DNA of 64,000 nt from an uncultured Oscillospiraceae bacterium (GTDB taxonomy: Bacteria > Bacillota > Clostridia > Oscillospirales > Oscillospiraceae), in NCBI GenBank assembly GCA_947626905.1, contig CANQUE010000004.1, positions 1 to 64,000 of the forward strand, in the 5' to 3' direction. Each line of letters opens with the position of its first letter. Position 1 is the stretch's first letter. Below are positions 42,440 through 52,254 of the stretch, piece by piece. The position numbers and the translations under genes were made by a program. The notes under the pieces were generated by a model. That model saw only the letters and a list, made by a program, of their open reading frames with translations. It made no database searches and was not told where the DNA came from.

Positions 42440-42462
42440 CTGGTCCCGGTTGATGTTATAAT
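42434..42462 (+). promoter_or_regulatory. promoter of the dnaD-loader operon
   Basis: TTGTAA (42434-42439), 17-base spacer, TATAAT (42457-42462). It shares its -35 bases with the divergent PHP promoter. Confidence 0.75.
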
Positions 42463-42495
42463 GTAGAAGATCATACCAAAGACAAGGGACGAGCC

Positions 42496-43437
42496 ATGGA
42501 CGACGCCAAGCTGAAACTGAACAGCCCCCGCCTTTTGGCGGTGCCTCTGCGGGACGCGGACCGCCTTCTGGAAGCCGGCGACGGCGATTGCGCGCTGCTG
42601 TATCTGTACCTGGTCAAGGGGGGCGGGGTCCTGGATCTGGAGCAGGCCGCGGGAGAGCTGCGGCTGTCCGTCCGGGCGGTACAGGCCATCGCCCGGCGGT
42701 TGGAGCGGATGGGTCTGCTGGATATGGCGGACCGGGACGTCCAGCCCGCCCGGGAGCCGCCCGAATACCGGGCGGCGGACGTGGTGCGCCGCAGCCAGTC
42801 GGACCCGGCCTTCCGGGACCTGGTGAAGGAGGCCCAGACCGCGCTGGGGCGGCTTTTGAGCTCCACAGATCTGAAAAAGCTGTTCGGCATCTACGACGAT
42901 CTGGCCCTGCCGCCGGAGGTGATCATGCTGCTGATCCACCACTGCCGGGAGGAGCACGAGCAGCGCTACGGCGCCGGGCGGAACCTGGGCTTCGCCGCCA
43001 TCGAAAAGGAGGCGTACAGCTGGTTCGACCGGGAGATCGTCACCTATGAGCAGGCGGAGAGCTGGCTGGCGGAGCTGGACCGGCGCAAGAGCCTGACCGG
43101 GGAGATCCAGCAGGCCCTGGGCATCCGGGGCAGGGATCTGACGGCCACGGAGCGGCGGTACATCGACCAGTGGATCGAGCTGGGCTTCGGCCCGGAGCCC
43201 CTGGCTCTGGCGGCGGACCGGACCGTCACCAACACCGGGGCGCTGAAGTGGAAATATATGGACTCCATCGTCCGCTCCTGGCACAGCAAGGGCCTGCACA
43301 CCGTGGCCGACATCGAGCAGAAGGACCGCAAGAACCCGGCCGCGCCCCTTCCGCCCCGGCAGGCCGCCGGGTCCGCTCCCGACGCCGGAGAGCTGGAACG
43401 GATGAAGAAGCTCCGGGAACGAATGAAGAACCGTTGA
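42496..43437 (+). CDS. DnaD/DnaB-type replication initiation protein
   Basis: 313 residues. N-terminal winged-helix region (about 25-85) and a C-terminal DnaD (DnaB_2) domain around 215-275 with YIDQWIELGFGPEPLALAAD and TGALKWKYMDSIVRSW, close to the family consensus. DnaD-family proteins remodel DNA at origins or stalled forks and bring in the helicase loader. The loader gene follows 10 bases later, so they form a primosome unit. Confidence 0.93.
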   Translation: MDDAKLKLNSPRLLAVPLRDADRLLEAGDGDCALLYLYLVKGGGVLDLEQAAGELRLSVRAVQAIARRLERMGLLDMADRDVQPAREPPEYRAADVVRRSQSDPAFRDLVKEAQTALGRLLSSTDLKKLFGIYDDLALPPEVIMLLIHHCREEHEQRYGAGRNLGFAAIEKEAYSWFDREIVTYEQAESWLAELDRRKSLTGEIQQALGIRGRDLTATERRYIDQWIELGFGPEPLALAADRTVTNTGALKWKYMDSIVRSWHSKGLHTVADIEQKDRKNPAAPLPPRQAAGSAPDAGELERMKKLRERMKNR

Positions 43438-43447
43438 GGACACAGCC

Positions 43448-44437
43448 ATGGACGGAAAGCTGCTGGCCCAGGCCAGAGAGGAAAAAGAGAATATCCGCCG
43501 GGCGGCCGTACAGACGGACCGGCTCCGCCACGAAACGGCCTATGCCCGGGTGCCGGAGCTGCGGCGGCTGGACGAGCGCATCGCCGCGCTGGTGCCGCTG
43601 GCGGCGGTGGCGGCCCTTGGCGACGGTCCGGACCTGGACCGGCTCCGGGCGGAGAGCCTGGACCTGCAGGCCCGCCGGGCGGAGCTGCTGGTGGAGAACG
43701 GCTGGCCCATCAACTGGCTGGACGGGGCCTGGAGCTGCCCCAAATGCCGGGACACCGGCTATGTGGAGGGGCGGATGTGCTCCTGCCTGAAAAAGCTGTA
43801 CGACAAAGCGCAGACCCGGGAGCTGTCGGAGCTGCTGCTGCTGGGCAGCGAGAGCTTCGGCACCTTCGATCTGGGCCTTTACGACGACCGGCCCGACCCC
43901 GCCTCCGGGGTCTCTCCCCGGGCGCAGATGGAAACGGTGTTCGGCATCTGTTACGATTACGCCCTGGACTTCGGCCGCCGGCGGGAGAATTACCTGTTCC
44001 GGGGCGGCACGGGTCTGGGCAAGACCTTTTTGTCCGCCTGCATCGCCCGGGAAGTGGCGCAGCAGGGCTTTTCCGTGGTCTATGCGTCCGCGGTGTCGGC
44101 CCTGACCGCCTTCGAGCGGCAGAAATTCTCCCACGACGGGGAGGAGGCCGCCCAGGCCGACGGAAAGGTCCGGCGGCTGATGGGATGCGACCTGCTCATT
44201 TTGGACGACCTGGGCACGGAGATGGTCTCAGAATTTACCCGCAGCGCCCTGTATACGCTGATCAACACCCGGCTGGTGGACCGGAAGAAGACCGTCATCA
44301 GCACCAACCTGTCCGCCGCCGAGATGGCCGCCCGCTATACCCCCCAGATCGTATCCCGCCTGGAGGGGGAATATCAGATCCTCTCTTTTGCCGGACGGGA
44401 CATCCGGCTGCTGAAAAAGGAGCGGGGCCTGGACTGA
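43448..44437 (+). CDS. DnaI/DnaC-like helicase loader ATPase
   Basis: 329 residues. N-terminal coiled helices, a zinc-binding segment (CPKCRDTGYVEGRMCSC), then a AAA+ domain with Walker A GGTGLGKTF, Walker B LLILDDLGTE, and sensor region VISTNLSAAEM. The zinc knuckle plus AAA+ layout is that of DnaI, which loads the replicative DnaB/DnaC helicase. Operon with the DnaD-type gene and ended by a strong terminator. Confidence 0.93.
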   Translation: MDGKLLAQAREEKENIRRAAVQTDRLRHETAYARVPELRRLDERIAALVPLAAVAALGDGPDLDRLRAESLDLQARRAELLVENGWPINWLDGAWSCPKCRDTGYVEGRMCSCLKKLYDKAQTRELSELLLLGSESFGTFDLGLYDDRPDPASGVSPRAQMETVFGICYDYALDFGRRRENYLFRGGTGLGKTFLSACIAREVAQQGFSVVYASAVSALTAFERQKFSHDGEEAAQADGKVRRLMGCDLLILDDLGTEMVSEFTRSALYTLINTRLVDRKKTVISTNLSAAEMAARYTPQIVSRLEGEYQILSFAGRDIRLLKKERGLD

Positions 44438-44452
44438 CGGCCGCCCCGAAAA

Positions 44453-44501
44453 CACCGTGGACCCCCGGCGCGCTGCCGGAAGTCCACGGTGATCCTTTTT
44501 T
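44453..44501. terminator. terminator between helicase loader and dipeptidase
   Basis: CACCGTGGAC (44453-44462) pairs with GTCCACGGTG (44482-44491), with an inner CCGGC/GCCGG stem, then ATCCTTTTTT. It serves the plus strand. Confidence 0.85.
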
Positions 44502-45439
44502 CAGCCCAGTACGCGCAGCCAGTTGTTGAAGAAGATGTCCTCCAGCGTCCCCCGGTCGTAGCCCCGCTCCGCCAGGGCGTCCCACAGCCGGGGCAGGTCC
44601 TGTACCCCCTGCCAGCCAAAGGCCAGGCGGCACCCGTCCCAATCGCCGCCCAGAGCCAGCGTTTTGGCGCCGTCCAGGTCCATGAAATGGTCCACATGGC
44701 GCACCGCGTCCTCCAGGCCGCCGGTCCCGCCGATGAAGTCCTCGTACATATTCAGTCCCGCGGCGCCGCCGCTGTCCCGGACGGCCCGGAACATGTCATC
44801 CGTCAGGTTCCGGCTGTGTCCGCAGACCGCCCTGGCGTTGGAGTGGCTGGCCACCAGAGGCCCCAGGGCCATCTCCGCCAGGTCCCAGAACCCGGCGTCG
44901 GACAAATGGGACACGTCCGGCAGGATCTGCAGCCGGGCCGCCTCCCGGACAAAGGCCCGGCCCCGGTCCGTGAGCCCCTGCTCCGGCCGTTCCACGTTGG
45001 ACCCGGACAGGGCGTTGGCGTGGTTCCACGTCACGTTCACCAGCCGCACGCCCCAGCCGGCCGCCTGCTCCAGCATGGCCGGCTCGCACCCCAGCAGCTC
45101 CCCGCCCTCCACGGAGAGCAGCGCCGCCGTTTTCCCGGCGGCCAGGGCGGCGGCGATGTCCGCCGCGGTGGCGCACCGGACCGCCAGGTCCGCGTTCTTT
45201 TCCAGCTCCCCGGCAAACACGTCCCTCTGCCGGCGGCACTCGCCGGCCAGATCCCCCGGGACCCGGCCGCTGTCGGCGAAAATGGCAAATACCTGCACCG
45301 CTTTTTGGAAGCGGCTCAGCCGGACCAGGTCCAGCTGGCCCCCGTTTTCCCGCAGGCTCTGTCCCCCGTGGGCGCAGCGGCTGACGGTGTCGCAGTGAGC
45401 GTCAAAATAGGGGATATCCCCCATGGCTGAAGCGGACAT
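44501..45439 (-). CDS. M19 membrane dipeptidase (renal dipeptidase family)
   Basis: 312 residues. Binuclear zinc ligands in order: DAHCDT, the bridging Glu in LLSVEGGE, His in DVSHLSDAGFWDL and ASHSNARAV, and Asp in GGDWDG. Family members cleave dipeptides, often including D-residues. No signal peptide, so cytoplasmic despite the family name. GGAAGGG precedes the ATG. Monocistronic with a strong promoter. Confidence 0.94.
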   Translation of the reverse strand: MSASAMGDIPYFDAHCDTVSRCAHGGQSLRENGGQLDLVRLSRFQKAVQVFAIFADSGRVPGDLAGECRRQRDVFAGELEKNADLAVRCATAADIAAALAAGKTAALLSVEGGELLGCEPAMLEQAAGWGVRLVNVTWNHANALSGSNVERPEQGLTDRGRAFVREAARLQILPDVSHLSDAGFWDLAEMALGPLVASHSNARAVCGHSRNLTDDMFRAVRDSGGAAGLNMYEDFIGGTGGLEDAVRHVDHFMDLDGAKTLALGGDWDGCRLAFGWQGVQDLPRLWDALAERGYDRGTLEDIFFNNWLRVLG

Positions 45440-45471
45440 GATCCCTTCCTCCCGTCGTTTTCATCCCCAGC

Positions 45472-45500
45472 AGTATATGCTCTGAGGCGGCGGTTGTCAA
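45472..45500 (-). promoter_or_regulatory. promoter of the dipeptidase gene
   Basis: On the minus strand perfect TTGACA (45495-45500), 17-base spacer, TATACT (45472-45477). Confidence 0.85.
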
Positions 45501-45610
45501 CGCCGGCGCAGCCGGCATAAATTGTGGATGATTTCCAAAGAACTGGTAAATTTTTGTCGAGTATTATTTGCAAAGAAAATAACAAACCTCTTCCATTTGG
45601 AGGAAGGCTT

Positions 45611-45661
45611 TGCTATAATGTGGAATATAGAGTGGACGATATCATAGCCGTTGGCTATGAT
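45611..45661 (+). promoter_or_regulatory. extended -10 promoter and leader hairpin of prs
   Basis: TGC-TATAAT (45611-45619) is an extended -10 element with a poor -35. The predicted leader carries a perfect hairpin ATCATAGCC/GGCTATGAT (45641-45661) and then CCGG-TT-CCGG. The AT-rich stretch 45520-45600 upstream shows no other signal. Whether the hairpin regulates prs is unknown. Confidence 0.6.
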
Positions 45662-45705
45662 GACGATAGAAAAATAAATATGCCGGTTCCGGCAGGGGGT
45701 AATTT

Positions 45706-46668
45706 ATGATTTCACACGGGAAAGAGATCAAGGTCTTCACCGGAAATGCCAATCCCGCCCTGGCCCAGGGGATATGCGACAACCTGAACATCTCGCTGGG
45801 CGACGCCGTATGCACCCACTTCGCGGATGGGGAATGCTCTGTGTCCGTCTACGAGCCTGTGCGCGGGGCGGACGTGTTTTTGGTCCAGTCCACATGCGGT
45901 CCCGTTAACGACAACCTGATGGAGCTGCTGGTGATGACCGACGCCATGCGCCGGGCCTCCGCCGGCCGGATCACCGCCGTGATGCCCTATTTCGGCTATG
46001 CCCGGCAGGACCGGAAAGCCAAGAGCCGCGATCCCATCTCCGCCAAGCTGGTGGCGAACCTCATCACCCAGGCCGGCGCGGACCGGGTCCTGACCATGGA
46101 CCTGCACGCCCCCCAGATCCAGGGCTTTTTCGACATCGCCGTGGACAATCTCTCCGGCGGGCCCCTGTTCGCCAACCACTATAAAAAGCGTTTTGATCTG
46201 GCCAGCGGCCAGTATATGGTCGTATCTCCGGACGTGGGCAGCGTGGCCCGGGCCCGGACTTTTGCCATGAAGCTGGGCGTGGGCCTGGCCATCGTGGACA
46301 AGCGCCGGGAGAAGGCCAACCAATCCGAGGTGATGAACCTGATCGGCAACGTGGAGGGCAAAAACGTCATCATCTTGGACGACATGGTGGATACCGCCGG
46401 CTCCCTGGTCGGAGCGGCCAGGGCCCTCAAGGAGCTGGGCGGCGCCAACAAGGTCTATGCCTGCGCCAGCCACGGCGTGCTGTCCGGCCCCGCCCTGGAG
46501 CGGATCGAGTCCAGCGCGCTGGAGGAGCTGCTGCTGTTCGACACCATCCCCTACCCCAAGGATCAGCCCCAGGTGGAGAAGATCCGCTATCTCTCCGCCG
46601 CGCCGATCTTTGCCGCGTCCATCCACCGGATCTACGAGGACGAGTCCCTCTCGTCCCTGTTCGACTGA
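45706..46668 (+). CDS. prs: ribose-phosphate pyrophosphokinase
   Basis: 320 residues. It makes PRPP from ribose-5-phosphate and ATP for purine, pyrimidine, NAD, His and Trp synthesis. Class I features: FADGE loop, flexible loop YARQDRKAKSRDPISAKL, metal-binding DLHAPQIQGFF, and the PRPP loop VIILDDMVDTAGS. GGGGGT precedes the ATG. The stop overlaps pth by one base (TGATG), a coupling seen widely in bacteria. Confidence 0.97.
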   Translation: MISHGKEIKVFTGNANPALAQGICDNLNISLGDAVCTHFADGECSVSVYEPVRGADVFLVQSTCGPVNDNLMELLVMTDAMRRASAGRITAVMPYFGYARQDRKAKSRDPISAKLVANLITQAGADRVLTMDLHAPQIQGFFDIAVDNLSGGPLFANHYKKRFDLASGQYMVVSPDVGSVARARTFAMKLGVGLAIVDKRREKANQSEVMNLIGNVEGKNVIILDDMVDTAGSLVGAARALKELGGANKVYACASHGVLSGPALERIESSALEELLLFDTIPYPKDQPQVEKIRYLSAAPIFAASIHRIYEDESLSSLFD

Positions 46669-47258
46669 TGTTCGGCACGGGCGGCAGCGTCCAATGGCTG
46701 GCGGTGTTCCTGGGCAACCCGGGGCCCCGCTACACCGGCACCCGGCACAACGCCGGGTTTCTGGCGGCGGACGAGCTGGCCCGGGAAAAGGGCGTGAAGA
46801 TCGCCCGGCTGCGCTTCCGGGCCATGACGGGCCGGATCGAGCTGGGCGGGGCGGGCGTGCTGCTGATGAAGCCCCAGACATATATGAACGAGTCGGGCCA
46901 GGCCGTGGGCCAGGCCGCCCGGTTTTATAAGCTGCCCCCGGAGCGGGTGATCGTGGTGTCCGACGACATCAACCTACCCTGCGGCCGCCTGCGGGTGCGC
47001 CCCCGGGGCTCCGCCGGCGGGCACAACGGTCTGAAAAGCGTCATCGCCCACCTGGGCAGCGAGGATTTCCCCCGGGTCCGCATCGGGGTGGGCGCCCCTC
47101 CCCACGGAGGCGGGGAGCAGGTGGACTGGGTGCTGGGCGTGCCGAAAAACCAGGACTGGGAGGACTTTTCCGGGGCGTGCGCCCGGGCCGCCCAGGCGGT
47201 GGAGGAGTACATCCTCCACGGGCCGGAGCGGACCATGGACCGGTTCAACCGGCAGTGA
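46668..47258 (+). CDS. pth: peptidyl-tRNA hydrolase
   Basis: 196 residues. Family motifs: FLGNPGPRYTGTRHNAGF with the catalytic His, KPQTYMNESG, DDINLPCGRLRVRPRGSAGG and HNGLKS. It recycles peptidyl-tRNA dropped by ribosomes. Coupled to prs; no terminator before glgC was seen. Confidence 0.96.
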   Translation: MFGTGGSVQWLAVFLGNPGPRYTGTRHNAGFLAADELAREKGVKIARLRFRAMTGRIELGGAGVLLMKPQTYMNESGQAVGQAARFYKLPPERVIVVSDDINLPCGRLRVRPRGSAGGHNGLKSVIAHLGSEDFPRVRIGVGAPPHGGGEQVDWVLGVPKNQDWEDFSGACARAAQAVEEYILHGPERTMDRFNRQ

Positions 47259-47328
47259 TATTTCCGTATTCCTGCGCTTACGGCGGAGCGCAAAAAATAT
47301 CGATGAAATATGAAAAGGGGGTTCGCCA

Positions 47329-48525
47329 GTGAAAAAGGAATGCATCGCCATGCTGCTGGCGGGCGGCCAGGGTTCCCGGCTCTATGCCCTGACTGCCAAT
47401 GTAGCAAAGCCAAATCTCCCCTTCGGGGGCAAGTACCGCATCATTGATTTTCCCCTGTCCAACTGCGCCAACTCCGGCATCGACACCGTGGGGGTGCTGA
47501 CCCAGTACCGGCCCATGAAGCTCAATGCCTACCTTGGCACGGGCCAGCCCTGGGACCTGAGCGCCGACGACGGCGGCGTGTTCATCCTGCCGCCGTATAT
47601 GTCCGCGGGGGAGAAGGGCAACTGGTTCTCCGGCACGGCAAACGCCATCTACCAGAACATCGACTTCATCGACGTGCGGGACCCGGAATATGTGCTGATC
47701 CTCTCCGGTGACCACATCTATAAGATGGACTACGCCGACATGCTCCGGGAGCACAAGGAAAAAGGCGCCGCCTGCACCATCGCCGTCATCCAGGTGAGCA
47801 TGTCCGAGGCCCCCCGCTTCGGTATCCTCAACACCGGCGAGAACGGGTACATAACCGAGTTCGAGGAAAAGCCCCCTCAGCCCAAGAGCGACCTGGCCTC
47901 CATGGGCATCTATATCTTCACCTGGAAAAAGCTGCGCCAGGCCCTGATCGAAGACGAGGCCGATCCCCACAGCCAGCGGGACTTCGGCAAGAACATCATC
48001 CCCAAGCTGCTGGCGGAGGGCGAAAAGCTCTGGCCCTACCGGTTCAAGGGCTATTGGCGGGACGTGGGCACCATCACCAGCCTGTGGGACGCCAATATGG
48101 ATATGCTCTCCCCGGACCTGATCGACCTGTACGATCAGGACTGGCCCATCATGAGCCGCAGCCCCATCCGGCCGCCCCAGGTGGTGGGCCCGGAGGCGGA
48201 CGTGCGCCACAGCATCGTCACCGAGGGCTGCATCCTGGATGGAAAAGTGTTCAACAGCGTCCTGTCCAATCAGGTAGTGGTGGAGAAGGGCGCTACCGTG
48301 GAGTACAGCGTGCTGATGCCCGGCGCCCATGTGGAGACCGGAGCGGAAGTGCGGTTCGCCATTTTGGGCGAGAACGTCCGGGTCTGCCGGGGAGCCCACG
48401 TGGGCACCGAACCGGACGGGACGGAGAGCTGGGGCGTAGCTACCTGCGGCCCGGATGTGACTGTTGGCCCCGGCGCGCTGGTGGCGCCCGGCGCCATGCT
48501 CTATGATGATTTGGTGGCGACATGA
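47329..48525 (+). CDS. glgC: glucose-1-phosphate adenylyltransferase, catalytic subunit
   Basis: 398 residues, GTG start with AAGGGGG seven bases upstream. N-terminal nucleotidyltransferase with [29 protein letters not shown] and [12 protein letters not shown]-terminal left-handed beta helix. It makes ADP-glucose for glycogen. The internal [19 protein letters not shown] is the sugar-phosphate site. ATGA overlap with glgD. Confidence 0.97.
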   Translation: MKKECIAMLLAGGQGSRLYALTANVAKPNLPFGGKYRIIDFPLSNCANSGIDTVGVLTQYRPMKLNAYLGTGQPWDLSADDGGVFILPPYMSAGEKGNWFSGTANAIYQNIDFIDVRDPEYVLILSGDHIYKMDYADMLREHKEKGAACTIAVIQVSMSEAPRFGILNTGENGYITEFEEKPPQPKSDLASMGIYIFTWKKLRQALIEDEADPHSQRDFGKNIIPKLLAEGEKLWPYRFKGYWRDVGTITSLWDANMDMLSPDLIDLYDQDWPIMSRSPIRPPQVVGPEADVRHSIVTEGCILDGKVFNSVLSNQVVVEKGATVEYSVLMPGAHVETGAEVRFAILGENVRVCRGAHVGTEPDGTESWGVATCGPDVTVGPGALVAPGAMLYDDLVAT

Positions 48526-49640
48526 GAAACGATCTGCATGGAATCATTTATACGCTCCACTCCGAGCGTGCGCTCCGGGAACTGGTCGAACACAGAAACA
48601 GCGCCTCCATCCCCTTCGGCGGGCGCTACCGTCTGATCGACTTCGCCCTGTCCATGATGGTGAACGCCGGCATCCATGACGTGGGCGTGATCATGGAGCG
48701 GGATTATCAGAGCCTGCTGGATCATATGTCCAACGGCGCCGACTGGGGCCTGGCCCGCCGCAGCGGCGGACTGCGCCTGCTGCCGCCCTTCGGCCTGCGG
48801 GAGGCCCACTCCGGCAACTTCAACGGCTGCATGGAGGCCCTGCGCTCCGTCAGCTCCTATATCCGCGACATCCCCCACGAGAACATCGTGCTGTGCGCCG
48901 CCGACTGGGTGGGCAACATCGACCTGAGCAAGGCGGTGGAGGTGCATATGCAGACCGGCGCGGACATCACCGCCGTCTGCTCCGAGGGCTACGGCCACTT
49001 CCCCCATCACCGGCTGGTGCCGGACAGCGACGGCTTTGCCCGGACGCTGCTGTTCTCCGAGGGCGGCCCCGGACCGGGCCTGTTCTCCCGGGAGATCTAT
49101 ATCCTCAAACGGACGTTCCTGCTGCAACTGATGGACTACTGCTCCGACGCGGTCCACAACCACTTCCACCGGGACGCGCTGGCCAATTATCTGGCCAACG
49201 GCGGCAAGATCGCCATTTATGCGCACAACCAATACGCCCGGCGCATCACCTCCGTGCGGGACTACTACGACGCCAGTATGGAGCTGTTCCAGCCCCAGAT
49301 GCTGGCGGAGCTGTTCCCCGCGGACGGACTGCCCATCCGCACCAAGGAGCGGTCCGAGGTCAGCACCTACTACAGCGACACCGCCAAGGTCCACGCCTCT
49401 CTGGTCGCCGACGGCTGCTATGTGGAGGGCGAGCTGGACCACTGCATCCTCTTCCGTGGCGTCCAGATCGCCAAGGGCGCCAAACTGAAAAACTGCATCA
49501 TCATGCAGGACACCGTCATTCAGGAGGGCGCCGCCCTCAGCTGCGTCATCGCGGACAAGGACTGCGTCATCACGGAAAACAGCCTTCTGGCCGGGACCGA
49601 CCGCATCCCCCTGGTGATCCCCAAGGGCGAAAAGGTCTGA
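48522..49640 (+). CDS. glgD: GlgD, regulatory/non-catalytic ADP-glucose pyrophosphorylase subunit
   Basis: 372 residues. Same fold as GlgC ([17 protein letters not shown]-terminal hexapeptide turns [22 protein letters not shown]), but the N-terminal ATP-binding G-rich loop is replaced ([19 protein letters not shown]). This is characteristic of GlgD, which modulates a GlgC-GlgD heterotetramer in Firmicutes. Ends 24 bases before a very strong GC palindrome. Confidence 0.96.
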   Translation: MRNDLHGIIYTLHSERALRELVEHRNSASIPFGGRYRLIDFALSMMVNAGIHDVGVIMERDYQSLLDHMSNGADWGLARRSGGLRLLPPFGLREAHSGNFNGCMEALRSVSSYIRDIPHENIVLCAADWVGNIDLSKAVEVHMQTGADITAVCSEGYGHFPHHRLVPDSDGFARTLLFSEGGPGPGLFSREIYILKRTFLLQLMDYCSDAVHNHFHRDALANYLANGGKIAIYAHNQYARRITSVRDYYDASMELFQPQMLAELFPADGLPIRTKERSEVSTYYSDTAKVHASLVADGCYVEGELDHCILFRGVQIAKGAKLKNCIIMQDTVIQEGAALSCVIADKDCVITENSLLAGTDRIPLVIPKGEKV

Positions 49641-49663
49641 CAGGCCATCCTTCCATCTTCCGG

Positions 49664-49695
49664 CCGAGCCCCCGCCCCGCGGGGCGGGGGCTCGG
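49664..49695. terminator. GC-only palindrome between glgD and glgP
   Basis: CCGAGCCCCCGCCCC (49664-49678), GC, GGGGCGGGGGCTCGG (49681-49695): 15 perfect pairs and no T-tract. More likely a partial terminator or mRNA stabiliser setting glgCD against glgP levels than a full terminator. Confidence 0.6.
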
Positions 49696-49738
49696 TCTGG
49701 CCCAAAAACGCTATCAATCTTCATAAGGAGTTCTATAT

Positions 49739-52132
49739 ATGTCAGAAATCACACGGGACGAGCTGCACGCCGCCATAGAAGACAAGCTCTGCGCCCATTT
49801 CGGCACCACCGGCGCCAGCGCCACCGACGAACAGGTGTTCCTGGCCTCCGCCCAGGTGATCCGGGAGATCATGAGCCGTGTCATCGCTTTCCAGCGGGAA
49901 ATGAAGCCGCAGCGGCAGGTCCATTACCTGTCCATGGAGTATCTGCTGGGCCGCAGCCTGATGAAAAACGCCTACAACCTGGGCATCGGCAAGGAGCTGA
50001 CAGGCGCCCTGGAGGACATGGGCCGGGAACCGGCGGACATCTTCGAGATGGAGCCGGACGCGGGACTGGGCAACGGCGGCCTGGGCCGCTTGGCCGCCTG
50101 CTATTCCGACAGCATGGCCACGCTGAACATCCCCGCCTCCGGATACTCTCTGTGCTATGAGCTGGGCCTGTTCAAGCAGGTCATCAAAGACGGCGTCCAG
50201 ACCGAGATCGCCGACAGCTGGCCCCTGGGGGCCATCGGCTGGCTCATCCCCCGGGAGGAGGACACCTGCGAGGTGCGCTTCGGCGGCCGGGTGGAGGAGG
50301 TCTGGGACCACACCGGCATGTGCCGGACCCACCTGAAGGACTATACCAGCGTGCTGGCCGTGCCCCGGGATATGCTCATCGCGGGCTATGGGGCCAAGCG
50401 GGTCAACACCCTGCGCCTGTGGGAGGCCCGCAGCAACCAGGACCTGGATATGTACCTGTTCTCCGGGGGCAAGTACCTGGAGGCCATGGAAAAGCGGACC
50501 ATGAGCGAGGTCATCACCAAGGTCCTCTATCCCGCCGACGACCACACCCAGGGCAAGGAGCTGCGGCTGAAGCAGCAGTATTTCTTCGTGTCCGCCACCG
50601 CCCAGGACCTGGTGAAAAAGCACCGCCGGGACTGGGGGGACGTGCGCTCGTTCCCGGAGCACCACGTCATCCAGATCAACGACACCCACCCCACCCTCAT
50701 CATCCCGGAGCTGATGCGCATTTTCATGGACGAGGACGGCCTGGGCTGGGACGAGGCCTTCGACTGCGTGCGCCAGACGGTGGCCTACACCAACCACACG
50801 GTCCTCAGCGAGGCGCTGGAGAAATGGCCCCAGGGCCTGATCGAGTCGCTGATGCCCCGGGTCTGGCAGATCATCCGGGAGCTGAACATCCGCTGGACAA
50901 AGCAGCTGAACCAGTGGTTCCCCGGGGACCAGAAGAAGGTGGAATACAGCCTCATCCTCTCCGGCGGCCAGGTGCATATGGCCAACCTGTGCCAGGCGGT
51001 GTGCTATAAGATCAACGGCGTGTCCGCCCTGCACGGAGAGATCCTCAAGACCCGGCTGTTCAAGGACATCTGCTCCATCCGGCCGGAGCGATATACCTTC
51101 GTCACCAACGGCATCGACCACCGCCGCTGGCTGGACCAGATCAACCCGGAGCTGTCCGGCCTGATCCGGGAGCTGATCGGCGACGGCTTCATCACCAAGC
51201 CCGAGGAGCTGGGCCGGCTGCGCCAGTATGAGCAGGACACCTCCGTCCTGGAGCGGCTCAACGCCATCAAATCCGACAACAAGGCCCGCCTGGCCGCCTG
51301 GCTGAAGCGGGACCAGGGCGCGGTGCTGGACCCGTCCGCCGTATTGGACGTACAGGTCAAGCGCCTGCACGAGTATAAGCGCCAGCTTCTGGCCGCCATG
51401 CTCATCACCAGCCTACAGCAGCGCATCCACGACGACCCCAAGGCCGATTTCCTGCCCCGGACCTTCGTGTTCGGCGCCAAGGCCGCAGGCAGCTACGTCA
51501 CCGCCAAGCGGATCATCGAGCTGATCAACTCCCTGTCCCGGGACCTGGCCGCCGACCCCCTGTGCCAGGGCAAGCTGCAGGTGCTGTTCGCCGCCAACTA
51601 CCGGGTGAGCATGGCCGAGCAGCTCATGCCCGCCGCCCAAGTCTCCGAGCAGATCTCCACCGCCGGCAAAGAGGCCAGCGGCACGGGGAACATGAAGCTG
51701 ATGATGAACGGCGCTATCACCATCGGCACCCTGGACGGGGCCAACGTGGAGATGTACGAGCGGCTGGGGGCGGACAACATGTTCCTGTTCGGCCTGAAGG
51801 CCCAGGAGGTGGAAGCCCTGCGGCCCCAATACCAGCCCCAGAAATATTACGATTCCGACCCGGTGACGAAGGCGGTGCTGGACCGGTTCCGCTCCGGCTT
51901 CTCCGACGGCAAGAGCTACTCGGACCTGGTGAGCAACCTGCTGTACGGCGGCGACCAGTATATGCTCCTGGCGGACTTCGCCGACTACCGCCGGGCCCAC
52001 GACGAGCTGTATAAGCTCATGGCCGACCCCATCGCCTCCGCCCGGATCAGCCTGGTGAACATCGCCGAGTCCGGGGTGTTCGCCGCGGACCGGGCCGTCG
52101 GGGAATACGCCAAAAACATCTGGAGAGTATAA
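49739..52132 (+). CDS. glgP: glycogen/starch phosphorylase
   Basis: 797 residues, the usual size of bacterial GT35 phosphorylases. It releases glucose-1-phosphate from alpha-1,4-glucans. Visible signature parts: N-terminal VHYLSMEYLLGRSL, GNGGLGRLAACYSDSMATL, VIQINDTHPTL, and the pyridoxal-phosphate lysine region EASGTGNMKLMMNGA. AAGGAG precedes the ATG. In the same direction as glgC-glgD, so synthesis and breakdown genes are linked; glgA and glgB are not in the window. Confidence 0.97.
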   Translation: MSEITRDELHAAIEDKLCAHFGTTGASATDEQVFLASAQVIREIMSRVIAFQREMKPQRQVHYLSMEYLLGRSLMKNAYNLGIGKELTGALEDMGREPADIFEMEPDAGLGNGGLGRLAACYSDSMATLNIPASGYSLCYELGLFKQVIKDGVQTEIADSWPLGAIGWLIPREEDTCEVRFGGRVEEVWDHTGMCRTHLKDYTSVLAVPRDMLIAGYGAKRVNTLRLWEARSNQDLDMYLFSGGKYLEAMEKRTMSEVITKVLYPADDHTQGKELRLKQQYFFVSATAQDLVKKHRRDWGDVRSFPEHHVIQINDTHPTLIIPELMRIFMDEDGLGWDEAFDCVRQTVAYTNHTVLSEALEKWPQGLIESLMPRVWQIIRELNIRWTKQLNQWFPGDQKKVEYSLILSGGQVHMANLCQAVCYKINGVSALHGEILKTRLFKDICSIRPERYTFVTNGIDHRRWLDQINPELSGLIRELIGDGFITKPEELGRLRQYEQDTSVLERLNAIKSDNKARLAAWLKRDQGAVLDPSAVLDVQVKRLHEYKRQLLAAMLITSLQQRIHDDPKADFLPRTFVFGAKAAGSYVTAKRIIELINSLSRDLAADPLCQGKLQVLFAANYRVSMAEQLMPAAQVSEQISTAGKEASGTGNMKLMMNGAITIGTLDGANVEMYERLGADNMFLFGLKAQEVEALRPQYQPQKYYDSDPVTKAVLDRFRSGFSDGKSYSDLVSNLLYGGDQYMLLADFADYRRAHDELYKLMADPIASARISLVNIAESGVFAADRAVGEYAKNIWRV

Positions 52133-52142
52133 GCAAACCAGC

Positions 52143-52175
52143 GGGCGGCTTTCCGGCGGGGAAGCCGCCCTTCTT
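52143..52175 (+). terminator. terminator after glgP
   Basis: GGGCGGCTT (52143-52151) pairs with AAGCCGCCC (52162-52170), followed by TTCTT. A second hairpin GTCCGACG/CGTCGGAC (52214-52235) lies in the leader of the next gene, just upstream of its ribosome site. Confidence 0.7.
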
Positions 52176-52254
52176 ACAGCTCCCCGGACAGCGGGAAGCG
52201 GGTATGTCATTTTGTCCGACGGCGGTTCGTCGGACCGAAAGGAGCTGATCGACC

